Source of the DNA: Climacteris rufus | Taxonomy: Eukaryota; Chordata; Aves; Passeriformes; Climacteridae | Reading direction: 5' to 3' | Length of the DNA stretch: 64,000 bases | NCBI GenBank assembly: GCA_013398175.1 | Contig: VZRZ01006165.1 | Location: forward strand, 1,346,826 to 1,410,825 | Shown: positions 1-10,869 of the stretch, piece after piece | How the letters are laid out: every line of letters starts with the position of its first letter | How positions within the stretch are numbered: position 1 is the first letter of the stretch | The notes under the pieces: model-generated | Database searches by the model: none | The model's input: the letters and a program-made list of their open reading frames with translations, nothing else | What the model was told of the DNA's origin: nothing | Translations under genes and position numbers: made by a program

Positions 1-1375
1 AACCAAAGGCCTATTACTTGGAGTTAAAGCAAGGGAGTCATCTTCTCTAACACAAAAATAATTTTCCTGTTTATTCCACTGCTTTTGAACGGGCGCGTTT
101 CACCATTTTAATCCTTCTGTAATAAGCTGACAAAATTCATACATTGCAGACAACACCATTCTGGCAGGTTAGTATCAGTTTTGTCACAGTTCACTTTTAT
201 AATAAGGAAACATGCAAAGTTCAGTATAAGTAATTTTCCCCAGTGTTTAAGATCTCAAATATTCTACAGTTCAAACTTGTTGAAGCTGTTAGTGATTTAG
301 CTTACTAAAAAAGCGAAATTAAGACATCACAAAAGACATTTGGTTTTCACATTTAAGAACTATTTTATGACTGAACAAACCTCTGTATTGTTTGGTAATA
401 TTTTTATTGCTTCTATTCTGTTGTCATTTCAGTAAATATCATACTCTACTGCTTATCAAGCAGACTATGCTATTTGCTTGAATGATAACAGATTTAGAAA
501 AAAAGCAAAACATAGTATCATTTCCAGACAGAACATTTACTCTTCATCATAAGATTAAATAACAACATGCAATATTGGATGATGTAGTATAGAAAAATCC
601 CAGGAGGCTGGTGACCAAGGGGCAAATATGCAGAAAGCTAGACAAAAACATAACATGTCATCTTGAAAGCAAAGGATATGAAGTGCAGAAAGGTATGGAA
701 AAATAAAGAGGAATTTTGATTTTTCCTAGCTATCTATTGATTTTCCTCAGATGCCAGAAACAGATATATAATTCAATGACTTGGGAAAAAAGACAATTTC
801 AAAATTTCACAGAATAATTCTATATCACTTCGCTTGAAAAAAATTAAGAAAAAGGAAACCCTGGAAAATAAATTAACCTGAAAGTAACATCTAGAATATT
901 TTAAGTTATCAAAAGACCCTTTAAATACCGTAAGCTTATACAGGGTTGGAACATTTGCAGACCTATTTTGCATCTTGATATGCTTAGATCTTGGTTCCAA
1001 AAATCTGAATTAGTCACACATCGATTCCCTGTTAAAGTGTGCAAGTGTCAAACAATCTGCCTCTGACTAAATTAGATGTAGCAATAAAAGAAATAGCTGT
1101 TGATTAATAGTGCTTTCTAGTCACATTTTGACTTAATAGTCTTCTTGAATCTAAGTTTGCATTCAAATTTGTCCCTAAAACAAGTGATGACCTAATGAAA
1201 CTTTATACAGAAAAATGAGGGAATTCAGAGCCAAAACTTTCAAAGGGTAATGTTATTCTACTGGATATTTGACTACAATAACTTCTCTTACTAAAGGAAA
1301 AAAAAAAAAAAAACGTTCTGAAGAGCCAAAAAAGCCCAGAGAAAAGTTAAAATATCTGTGATTATTTACACTCAC
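1..1375. other. Left-edge part of a CEP135 intron
   Basis: AT-rich sequence with a poly(A) run near 1300. I see no further CEP135 exon, no repeat family I can name, and only short chance open frames. Confidence 0.6.
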
Positions 1376-1543
1376 CAGGTGTTTGCACCACTGCTTGCAG
1401 ATTCTTCTCCTGAAGCTGCTGAATTTTTTCAGTCTTGGCTTTGTTCTCTTTTTCCAGCATTTTAATTTTATGTATATATTGGTTATTCAAAAATTTCAAG
1501 TCAGACGTTTCATGTTCAACCCTCCTTAAGGAGGCTTTCAAAT
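1376..1543 (-). CDS. CEP135: CEP135 coding exon 3
   Basis: 168 nt, phase 1 in and out. The acceptor is TCTTCCTTGAAG and the donor GTGAGT. It encodes DLKASLRRVEHETSDLKFLN through QQLQEKNLQAVVQTPG. The next family segment, a basic stretch, is not found between 1 and 1375, so that part is intron. Confidence 0.93.
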
Positions 1544-3256
1544 CTTCAAGGAAGAGAAAAGCAGTATTATCTCTCTTATTCACTATTATTTTTCCTAGTA
1601 GCACCAAAATAAGCATAGAGAATCCTGTAGTCTTTTTCCATAGCATAAATTTATCAAACACACATATATACATGTATATATTTACACACAAACATATATA
1701 TTTATACATGTTTTACAAATAAACTCCCATTGTGAAGCAAAGGCACATTTAACAGCAGTATTTAGTTTTCAATTAAAAAATACCATTTCAAGGTATGAAA
1801 GTATATGTTAAGATTTCTAACTTTCTCATGTCTGATTAAAACAATAATTTGCAGAACTTCAGATGCTTTTTGACTGCAAAGAAAAGTCTGAGCATGAACC
1901 TTAATTCATTAAAGGCATCAAACTCCATGACCACTCACACTCACTTATAAGAACAAATAAATGAATCTGCAGATCAAGGATTTAGCCACCACTTTATTTT
2001 GGCACAGAAGGATTAAAGAAAGTATCATTATTTGTATATTACCTTTAACATGGACATCACACTGCTCTTTCAGTTTTAGTATTTCTAAATGTAGTTCATT
2101 ATTTTCCCTGGTAAGTTTAGCATTCTCTGTTTTATAAGGTTCCAAAACAGTATCATAATTGCTGCACTCTTTTTCAGTTTTTCCAGCAGATAACTTTGCT
2201 CTGCGCAAGCTCTCAGTTGTATGAACTAAGTCACTGGGATAAAGGAACAGCAGATGTGTTAGCAATGTTATCAGCCTTTACACTGCAGATGCAAATGTTC
2301 ATTATGACCTAAGGAAAAAAACCTTAGGGGGAAGAGGGGGAACAAATAGGTTCAAAAAAAGGCAACAGAACATTCATGTAAGAAAAAGTGAAAGACAGGA
2401 AGCATTTGTTTAAAAAGATAGTTAGAAAAAGTTAGAAAACATCTCAGGAGTTTATCTGCTAAGTATCAAAGACAGTGATGGATAGAGTAAACCTACCTGG
2501 TAGACACAAGAATGAGAATTAATGCTGAAGGCAGATTACTCCACATCTGCCTGCCTATGTTGCTAGAGAGCAGCAGAACCAGAATAGCTACATTTGCATG
2601 TTTAGCCAAATATAACTGGATTACTATGGAAATTACACGACAACATCAAAGCCACAAAGTGGCAGATATATTAAGAACGTAATCTGAAAATTTGGGTTGT
2701 TTTCTGTTACGTGTCTTGTAAAAAGAGCAGACATAACAAATTTAAAATTCTCTACACGAGGGAGGTCATACTAAACAGAGATGTGAATGTTTTAAATCAC
2801 AGAAGGGGCAATAGGGATTATTTTTTATACAATCAGTTATAAGAGTGTCCCCTTTTAAGCACATATCAATAGTGAATATTCTAAGCTCTCTTATGAGGTT
2901 AGAAAAGTTGAATTTTCCTACACCATAGATCCATAGAAGCAATTCTACTGGATTAAATAATGAGATGTTCTCATCACTTAAGCAAAGACATTTCACTTCA
3001 TCATAGACTGGAACTTAATGTTAGGTCTGAAATAATATTGCTAGCAAATGATCTTCAGATTAAGCATTCTTCCTTACATGCCACAGACCAAACAATACCT
3101 ACTATATGATCACTGGTTTTTAAAGGAATCTCCTTTTGAATACCTAAAAAGCTTTTCCACCAAAGGTAAACTCTCCACTGCCAGTGGGTGCCGATAGCCC
3201 AGCTGATCCAGACGTTTCCTGAGATTAACGAACCGTCGCTCTGCATTTGTACTCAT
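1376..3256 (-). CDS. CEP135: CEP135, centrosomal protein of 135 kDa: first three coding exons (gene runs off the left edge)
   Basis: CEP135 (Bld10 family) is a long coiled-coil protein of the centriole cartwheel and wall, needed for centriole assembly; its N-terminal part is known to bind microtubules. Three consecutive minus-strand exons join in frame: 3256-3144 (113 nt from the ATG), 2233-2043 (191 nt) and 1543-1376 (168 nt), giving about 157 N-terminal residues. The product starts MSTNAERRFVNLRKRLDQLG, then has EKLFSDLVHTTESLR, then TENAKLTRENNELHLEILKL and LKFLNNQYIHKIKMLEKENK, ending with AVVQTPG. These are the family's N-terminal landmarks in the right order, rich in charged heptads. 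Every junction has GT/AG borders and matching phase. The vertebrate protein is about 1140 residues, so most of the gene lies left of the window. It follows EXOC1 head-to-tail, as in other vertebrates. Confidence 0.95.
2043..2233 (-). CDS. CEP135: CEP135 coding exon 2
   Basis: 191 nt, entered in phase 2 and left in phase 1. The acceptor is CTTTATCCCAG and the donor GTAATA. It encodes DLVHTTESLRRAKLSAGK through NNELHLEILKLKEQ, the conserved start of the coiled coil. Confidence 0.93.
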
Positions 3257-3341
3257 TGCAAACACACCTCCAAAGCTGCTTTTGTCACAGTTCAGTAAAA
3301 CAGGACACCTGCAAGAGATTGTTGGTTACAGCACCTGTCCT
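3144..3341 (-). CDS. CEP135: CEP135 exon with start codon
   Basis: The coding part is 3256-3144 (37 codons plus 2 nt). A pyrimidine-rich acceptor ending at 3342 puts the exon start at 3341, so 3341-3257 is 5' untranslated. The donor GTATTC follows AAGCTTTTTAG, and the split codon AG|T makes the serine of the EKLFSDLV motif with the next exon. The ATG is the first in the exon that opens the recognised frame. Confidence 0.88.
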
Positions 3342-5856
3342 CTAAGGAAAGAAAAATACAGAAAAAAAGTAATGGAAAAAACCTTTTATTTCTTTAGGAA
3401 ATATAGTCCATAAGCATGTCCTTAAAATTTAAGTAAATCAAAAGAGGATCACAGAGCAACTGAAAAGTTTAAAACATATTTAAAATTTAAAATTCCTTTA
3501 AAAACAAGTATTTGCCTTGGCAGTTAGTTTTCTCATTATATTCTGATTTTTTTTAATCATGGTCATCACTGTATCTTACAGAATATAAATTAACAGATTA
3601 TTCCCAAAAACACATATACTTTTTTCTTTCATATATAAATCTTACTTTCAAAGTTTACAAGTCAGTAGTTCATATAACTTATGTCAACCATTTCTAAAAT
3701 TGCATAAAATATGTGAAATGTTAAAGACAGATTACTGGTGTGCTATACTCATAGTTTCATCATTTTCTGGAAAATACAGTTTAAGGATCAGAGGGTTGGG
3801 TTTTCTTCATTTGACTGATTAGTTATCTTTTTATTTCTAAGCTGATCGAAAGGGGACTAGATCAATATTATTGTCTCTGAATCCAAATGATAATTTTGGT
3901 TTTTCTAAGTACATTTGAGGGAAGAAGAGCTTTTATACCATTATGTCCTTCTGAATTTAGACATCGAATGAGCAGACAAATCAAATACTAAAGCTGATGT
4001 TTCCTAATATGTGAAAACATCTCCTCAACAGTTCGAAATATTTCTGAAAAGTAGTTATTTCTGTAAAACATTTTCTCTCACATTTCTTGAGAAGTTTCAG
4101 TATTAACCTATAGGCTGCAAAGACCTCAGCAGCCAAACTACCAATAAAGAACATGTTGTTTGCATCTCAGATAAAAGTGACAGACTATAGAGATCATCCA
4201 ACCTATCACCACAATTCCCCAGATTTTAAAAAGAGATTAAATAAATACATGCAGGTATTTGAAAATAAAATTAATTATTAATAATAAAATGTGGAAAACG
4301 TGCACATTTCTCTCTTATCTAAGGCTGCAAAGTTAAGATTTCACCTCATTTTACTAAAACACTACAAAGAAGCAATGGTACTGTGGTTACCAGGTACTGC
4401 TCCATAGATGAGAGAAAATCACCAGTCTTTTAAACACAGCATCTGTTCTGGGTGCCACCAAAAATATCTGCCTCAAGAGGTTCAGGATGTTGAGATAGTA
4501 ACTAAGCAAAGGCATGGAGAAGAACGCCTTACATACCGTGCTGGGATGGCTGAAGGAGGCGGTGCTGCACTTCCACCAAACGGGAACTGCCAGGGTACTA
4601 AGTGGAAGTCAATGTCCTGATGTGTAGTAAAAGCTCTTTGTACTCCTCTAACAGCCAAAGATTAAAGATAAAAGCGGCAAGTTCTTGGTGTTTCTGCATT
4701 AATGTTGAAGATTCTGTGTTGAATTCAGGAAAAGAGTGATTGTGTTACTGTGCCTAGATTTAGTCTCAGGAATACATCTTACATTACTACAGAAGTAAAC
4801 TGGTAACTCCTGAGCCCATCTTGTCCTTAAGAAGACTTGTGTCAGTCAAAAAGATTAAATTACTTTAAAATCATTCATCAGATTTATCTAAAAGCATCTG
4901 TTTTAGAAAGAGCAAAGATAGTTTTACTAATCCCATTGAGAAAATTTTACAGAAGAAATATAAAGAACAAAACTGTGTCACAGCTTGTATAGGAATAAGA
5001 GTTTTCCTGCAGTAACTGCAAAGAAAAATAAATTGACAAATGTTAGTACTCCAGTAACTGTGGTTAGAAAGTACATACATAATCTTGCTAAATCCCTGCA
5101 ATGGGCATTTAAGGTGTAGTGACCTGGTTGGGAGGTATTGACAAATTTCTGGTTGAATCACTCTCCTTCCTAAAAACTGAATTTTTTTAATTCAACTAAT
5201 TATTGCCAGCGGAATCAAACAAGAAAGGGTATTATATTATATTCCCTAGAGCCACATCTGATCCACAATAAGCCCAGGAAATGAATAGCTGTAGTATATG
5301 TCCAATAGGCATCCTGGAATGAAAAAAAAGAAGAATTGGGGGTTGTTATTTCAGAGAGCTTAACATACATATTAAAGTCTTCAAACACAATAATTGTTGT
5401 ACACCCTTTGTTGGAAGGAAATTATGTCAGTAATTCCAGGCTTTTGTCATTACAGAGAACCATAATTTAAATCTCATACCCTAAACTTAGTCTATCACTA
5501 GTCTTATCATGACATCAAAAAGGATCTAATAACGTCTACATCAGGAAAACTTGTTTTTCTGGAAATGTAAAACTAATATATAAACTGATGTACTGATTCA
5601 GTTGAATTTAGGATCTGTCTGACTCAATATCCCATGTCTCTTGAGAGTTGCCACAGCAAGAGTATAAAAATCTAAAGAACGTGAGACAAACCTTACTTCT
5701 ACACACATTTTCTTTATATAAGCCCATAATGCAGGGACTTGACAGGGCTAAGCTTTAACTGAAATAATTATAATAGTATCTGATGGACCTTTCTCTGAGC
5801 AGCTGCAGAGATTTTTTGCTGTAGCCTTCGCTATTCATATTGATTCCTGACTTACC

Positions 5857-6108
5857 ATCTGACTTTTTGATCACTCTAAAGCAACCATTATATGCATTCA
5901 CAGTGACACACCTGAGTCATTGCTTTCACTTTAGAGACCACAACATGTATCATTTTGCCTTTATTAACACTGCTCCTTAACACCCCCATCATTACTCAGG
6001 CCAGTGAAATTCTTCTGCAACCCTTGGACTGCACCTAACACGCCCATACAGTGAGCAAGTTTTGTCCCCTGCTGTTTAACCCCATTCTTTCACATTACTG
6101 ATCAGTGT
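5857..6108. repeat. Left copy of a duplicated segment flanking a solo LTR
   Basis: This segment recurs at 6652-6903, a constant 795 bp away at both ends. Shared landmarks include CTCTAAAGCA, the 16-mer at 5936 containing ACCACAACATGTATCA, TTCTGCAACCCTTG, and TGCTGTTTAACCC. The copies differ at scattered positions and a few short indels, so the duplication is not recent. Similarity stops almost exactly where the LTR starts. The segment itself matches no family I recognise. Confidence 0.85.
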
Positions 6109-6109
6109 T

Positions 6110-6651
6110 TGTTGTGGCTTAACCTCAGCTTGCAACAAAGTACCACACAGTTGCTTGCTTATTCTCCCCACTCCCACAGGGATGGAGAGGAGAATAAGGA
6201 AAGAAAGAATTGTGGATTGCAATAAGAACAGTTTAATACTTGAAACAAAATAAAATAACAAAAAGGAGAGGGAGAGAGATGGATAAAACCCAAGAGAACC
6301 AAGAGATGCACAATGCAACTGCTCACCACAGAATGACTGATGCCCAGCCTGTCCCAGGCCACGATCAGATCCCCTTCCCGATAACTCCCCCAGTTTATAT
6401 ACTGGGCATAAAGTTCTCTTCTGTGGAATATCTCTTTGGCCACCTCAGATCAGCTGTCCTGGCTATGTTCCCTCAGCTTTCTGAGCAGCTCTTCACTGGC
6501 ATGGAGAACTCCTTTGCCGAGAGCAATCACTACTTAGCAACAACCAAAACAACAGTGTGCTACCAACATTATTCTCATGCTGAATCCAAAACATAACATT
6601 GCACCAGCTACTAAGAAGAAAATTAACTTGATTCCAGCTGAAACCCGAACA
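6110..6651 (-). mobile_element. Solo LTR of an avian endogenous retrovirus, in CEP135 intron 1
   Basis: On the minus strand it begins TGTTCGGGTTTCAGCTGGAA, continues into the purine/pyrimidine pattern GTTAATTTTCTTCTTAGTAG, and ends with GGTTAAGCCACAACA. These are the ends of a very common bird LTR, with TG...CA termini. A TATA-like AGTATATAAA (minus strand, 6403-6394) marks the transcription direction. No gag, pol or env sequence adjoins it, so it is a solo LTR. It lies in the same orientation as CEP135. No clean short target-site duplication is visible; instead a longer duplicated segment abuts each end. Family assignment is from memory of the terminal sequences. Confidence 0.82.
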
Positions 6652-6903
6652 TTTAGTCTTTCTGTTCCCTCTAAAGCATCGATTAGATGCATTCATAGTG
6701 ACACATCTCTGTGAGCAGTTACTGCCACTTTAGAGACCACAACATGTATCACTTTGCCTTTAACATTATTCTTTAATTCCCACTTTATTATTCAGTCCAG
6801 TGGAACTTTTCTGCAACCCTTGAATTGCACTTAACACAGCCATACAATGAGCAAATTTTGTCCCTTGCTGTTTAACCCATTCTTTCAGATCACTAGTCAG
6901 TGT
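6652..6903. repeat. Right copy of the duplicated segment flanking the solo LTR
   Basis: Counterpart of 5857-6108. It starts at the base after the LTR's U3 end and fades out at CAGTGT (6898-6903), the same point at which the left copy meets the LTR. After 6903 the sequence is unique (AAAAGAGCAG). Confidence 0.85.
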
Positions 6904-8316
6904 AAAAGAGCAGACAATGTTCTGCACATTCACACTAAGGTAGTACTTTCTACCCGTTTTTTAACCACTAGTTTTCTTTTCTCCATTTCTGATAGAGACC
7001 TGCTTTCTTAAAAGCATTTGGTAAAGAACCTTCTTAAAAAGCTGTTGGGAAATCCAAGTTTTCTACGTTATTTATACCCAGTCAATTCAATCCAGAATAT
7101 GCTTTTCTTTAAAGAAGCTTAATAGCCTTGTGAATGACAATTGAGTCATGAAGAAAGTCATGATGTCAAACTTACTAGATATCTCACTCTTAACAACTTT
7201 GGTATTTCCCATGACATAGGCTATGTTAGCTGCAAAAATAGTATATTCATCATCTACCTATTTCCTGCAATTTAGTGCTACTGTGAAGAAAATCAAACTT
7301 CCATTTTAGAGGAGAAACAGAAAAGAGAAAATTGAATGGTAATTTAAATCAGGCATTTCCAGACCAGGATTCATTAATATGTCTAAATGAGTACATCTTT
7401 TAGTTGCTCACTAAAGGGCTATTCAGAGTCAACAGCCTCAGTTTTTGTTCCCCCTGTGCTCATGAAGACTGCTAAAAATAACAACATTCACATGCTTCAT
7501 TTTATGACATGCTTGGATGGCAGTGAGCAGTCTTTTGAATATCTAGATGTTTATGAAATAGATACATATAGCACCTAAGCACTGTTCCCTATTGTTCTAA
7601 GTCACCAATGTCTAAAACTGAACCTTGATGTGAAAGATAGGCAATAACGAAATCTTAAATTCCGCTGCTTTAGGCTGTAAGAAGAGAATCAATTGTGAGA
7701 TCAAGAGCATAAAATTGTGTGAAAGAAGCAATGTTTATAGGTATTAGATTAACCATTACAGGTAGAATACAAAACAGAAGAGGTTTAACAAATCGAAGTC
7801 CTCCTTTCATTCTGAAAACAATGCAGCAAAGTTCATGGTGACTATAGGTTAAGAACTGTTGCAGATGCAATACTTGTGTTATCAAGAAGAAAATGTAATA
7901 ATAAAAAAGCAGAGTAAAGATGGATCTTGGCCATGGAAGAAATAATGTAGACATTGAGCCACGTGTATGACAAAACTACATTACTAACAGTTGAACACAA
8001 AGAAATTACTATGGACAAATTTGTATGTTATGAATTTTTTTTTTTAATTGAGTACGTAACATTAACACCAAAGACAATTGTGAGCTGCAGTTTCCAGTTT
8101 CAGTTTTGGGAAATGCCAAAATGTATTTTTCATTCAACGGTACTTACACGTTAAAGGCTTTTTCTTTTCTTTTATGTGTGTTAAATAGGTTTACAATATG
8201 TTCCTGTCCTGTAATTACTAGTCATGTAGCTCATCCCTTTATAAAGAGCTAGTCTTGTTTTCAGCCAGGCACCCAAGGCACTCGGTGGGCCAGCCACGGG
8301 ACTACAGCAGTGCTGT

Positions 8317-8531
8317 GGCTCCGTACACGGCTCCGTACACGGCTCCGTACACGGCTCCGTACACGGCTCCGTACACGGCTCTGTACCCGGCTCTGTACAC
8401 GGCTCCGTACACGGCTCTGTACACGGCTCCGTACACGGCTCCGTACATGGCTCCGTACACGGCTCTGTACATGGCTCTGTACATGGCTCTGTACATGGCT
8501 CTGTACCCGGCTCTGTACACGGCTCTGTACA
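8317..8531. repeat. 12-bp minisatellite, about 18 units, unit GGCTCYGTACAC
   Basis: There are 17 full 12-bp units and one partial one. They vary mainly at two sites: CCG/CTG in the first half, and ACAC/ACAT/ACCC at the end. A block of GTACAT variants sits near the right end. A 12-bp unit keeps frames open, which produces long artificial open frames on both strands (APYT-type and RVRS-type repeats). It lies in CEP135 intron 1, about 0.6 kb from the CpG island. Confidence 0.97.
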
Positions 8532-8756
8532 GCCCAGGGACGCCGAGGGCTGGCTGTGACAGTTGCTTCAACATCATGTTCAAGATACACCGAATGAGCC
8601 AGCGCTTGTTTTAGGAAAGTGTGCTTCCAAGGAGACTTGTTGGGAGTTCATTTCTGACTAAGATATTCATAAGCCATAAGCTTTGCTGTGAAGTCTCAGC
8701 ATTTTGTCAATGGAAAGGCAACACTTGCTCTGGAGAAACAGATGTCTTCCCTAAAA

Positions 8757-8925
8757 TGTCATGGAATGCCAGAATGGTTAGTGTTGGACCGCTGGAGATC
8801 ATCCAGTCCAACCCCTGCCCAGGCAGGGTCACCTGGAGCAGGTGACAGAGGGACGCGTCCACGTGGGTTTGGAATGTCTCCAGAAACTCCACGACCTTCC
8901 CGAGCAGCCTGTCACCACAGCCTGT
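8757..8925 (-). mobile_element. CR1 LINE 3'-end fragment
   Basis: Reads as the reverse complement of a CR1 3' end: GGAATGCCAGAATGG, GATCATCCAGTCCAACCCC and the CAGGGTCACCTGGAGCAGGT block in the order typical of bird CR1s. It is internally shortened near 8885. It lies just downstream (in CEP135 direction) of the CpG island. Confidence 0.85.
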
Positions 8926-9039
8926 AAGTTCACACTACAGCACAAGGAAGCCCTTTCGATTATGAGCCTGCTCACCACCCGTCTGCCCAAACTGGAAGCT
9001 TTGGAGACCTTCCAGCAACCCCAGTCTGCACCTACAGAG

Positions 9040-9470
9040 GGGCGGTCGGCCCCTGCCCAAGCAGGTTTACGCCACTCTTCCCGCCCTCCCTCCGGGCCGG
9101 CCTCACCACACTCACCACGGAAGGCTTGCGCCGGCAGCCGGGGCCGCTGCGGAGCCGCCGCCGTGTCCCCGCGGCAGAAAACCTTTGAAAATGGCGCGCG
9201 GAGCGGCGGCCGCTTCCGGCCCGTCACCTCAGCAACGGCGGGGACGCGCCTCGGCCCTGCCGGCCCGGCCCGGCCCTTCCCTTCCCTTCCCCGGCAGCCC
9301 TCGCGCGGCGGGCGGGCCGCTTCCTGCTTCCCTCGGCGCCGGAGCGGGCGGCGGGCGCCCTTCGGAAGCGGCGCCCCGGCAGATCCGGGACAGGCGGCTT
9401 CGCCTCTGCGCCGAGAGAGCGGCCCGCGCCCACAGCCCGCCTCCGGGAGCCTGCAAGAAAGAGGGAGAGG
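9040..9470 (-). promoter_or_regulatory. CEP135: CpG island promoter and non-coding exon 1 of CEP135
   Basis: Very GC- and CpG-rich block in otherwise AT-rich DNA, 5' of the CEP135 start-codon exon on the same strand. A strong minus-strand donor, CCGTG|GTGAGT, lies at 9116|9115 and is the likely end of a 5' untranslated exon. The transcription start is inferred to be somewhere near 9.2-9.4 kb. No TATA box stands out, as usual for CpG-island promoters. EXOC1's stop codon is only 1.3 kb away, so the intergenic space is short. Confidence 0.75.
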
Positions 9471-9483
9471 GACGTTTTGCAAG

Positions 9484-9748
9484 GGCATGTCGTGCCAGGA
9501 GAAGGGGCAAAGGATTCACAGTGAGAGTAGGTTTAGACTGGATATTAGGAGGAAGCTCTTAACTGTAAGGGTGGTGAGACAATGGAATAGGTTGCCCAGA
9601 GAATTTGTGGATGCCCCATCCCTGGAAGTGTTCAGGGCCAGGCTCGATAGGGTTTTGAGCAACCCTGGAAGGTGTCCCTGCCCCTGGCTTGAAACTGGAG
9701 CATCTTTAAGGTCCCTTTCAACACAAGCCCTTCTGTGATTCTGTGAAA
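9484..9748 (+). mobile_element. CR1 LINE 3'-end fragment
   Basis: Plus-oriented CR1 tail. It carries the codons for VVRQWNRLPREFVDAPSLEV (CR1 ORF2 C-terminus), then the 3' untranslated part GGTCCCTTTCAACAC and the terminal TTCTGTGATTCTGTG. It abuts the right side of the CEP135 CpG island, in opposite orientation to the CR1 piece at 8757-8925. Confidence 0.93.
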
Positions 9749-9826
9749 TCCAGGTGTCTCAATGTTCCCGAGTTCCATCTACCAGGTTTGTTACAAAGAA
9801 GAAAAAACTCTCATTCATGCTGGTTT

Positions 9827-9881
9827 TTTATTCTTGCATCTGCATCTCAAAAAACATGTTACCTGTATCTGCATGTTTATT
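9827..9881 (-). terminator. EXOC1: Candidate EXOC1 polyadenylation signals
   Basis: Two minus-strand AATAAA hexamers, at 9881-9876 and 9832-9827, lie 840-890 nt past the EXOC1 stop and before the CR1 element. A weaker ATTAAA lies at 10217-10212. Which is used cannot be told from sequence. Confidence 0.4.
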
Positions 9882-10716
9882 GTACCGGTTTCTATCCTAT
9901 ATACACTCCACTTCTATCTGAGAACTTGGCAGATATACAGAGAGAGAAAAGTTCCTCTGAGAACTTCATCAAGATATACAGAAATCCTCAGTCCTGAGTC
10001 CCTGGCAGCTGAAGTTCTAGGAGGACAAAGGATTTACAAAAGGTGGGATTATACTGATGCTACATCATACTTATTAAAAGGAAGAAAAACAAGATGTGTG
10101 CAGAAATGGAGCAATTCTTCAGTGGCCGGAAGCGAAACAATGGAATTAACTCCCTTCAGGTGTTTTCACCTTTTTGAAATAACACTCCACAGAAGAATAT
10201 GATTAACACAGTTTAATTAAGAATTATAGCCATAGTCACATTACATCTCAAACCACGAATTCAGTCTTCCCACCGCATAAAGTTCCACATCCATACTTCC
10301 TAAGCCAAGGAAGGGAAAACATGTGATAGTCTCCAATGCTTATATAATTTCTAAGATGCAAAATATTAGTGAAAACAGTAGTATTCTTTTTACATACTAT
10401 GAAGGTAGTGCTTACTGCTTTTAGCAAGAGAAGGGATTATAAATAAAAGTATTTGAGTATTAGAGGGAGGGAAAAACTGTATCCAAATTGTTTCACAGAA
10501 TTAATGCTTTCAAACAGTACTTCAGCCCAGCAGAAGCACAACAAATCCCCGAAGGTTTCATTTTGCCCTGAAAGGCATTTGAAGCAGGAGTGTAACTCAA
10601 CATATATGGCAGTTAAGTACACATACACATAGAAATCCACCTTCTTAAACCAAATAACATTGATAGCATTTGACTCCCTTATACACAGGCACACAATTTC
10701 CTTCCCTTTCTACAAC

Positions 10717-10869
10717 TTAATGAGACTGTGCAATACTGGAGCAGTAGTCTAAAATATCCTGTATAGTGAATTCCATAGTAATTCCTGATCCAGGATAGCA
10801 GCGAGCTATCAGCCCTTCAAAGTGCTTGTATTGTCGTATAAATTCATCTTGCATGGAATGCCACACAAC
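10717..10869 (-). CDS. EXOC1: EXOC1 terminal coding exon 18
   Basis: The coding part is 153 nt including TAA at 10719-10717. It encodes [20 protein letters not shown] through [13 protein letters not shown], the conserved C-terminus. The 3' UTR continues leftwards, perhaps to about 9.8 kb. Confidence 0.97.
   Translation of the reverse strand, partial: VVWHSMQDEFIRQYKHFEGLIARCYPGSGITMEFTIQDILDYCSSIAQSH

Noticed and set aside
8255..8614. Four overlapping repetitive open frames on both strands
   Set aside because: They are produced by the 12-bp minisatellite, whose unit is a multiple of three and lacks stops in most frames.
8842..9738. 298-codon plus-strand open frame
   Set aside because: It is a chance frame through the CEP135 CpG island that runs into the CR1 ORF2 C-terminus (VVRQWNRLPREF); no start context or splice evidence supports a gene.
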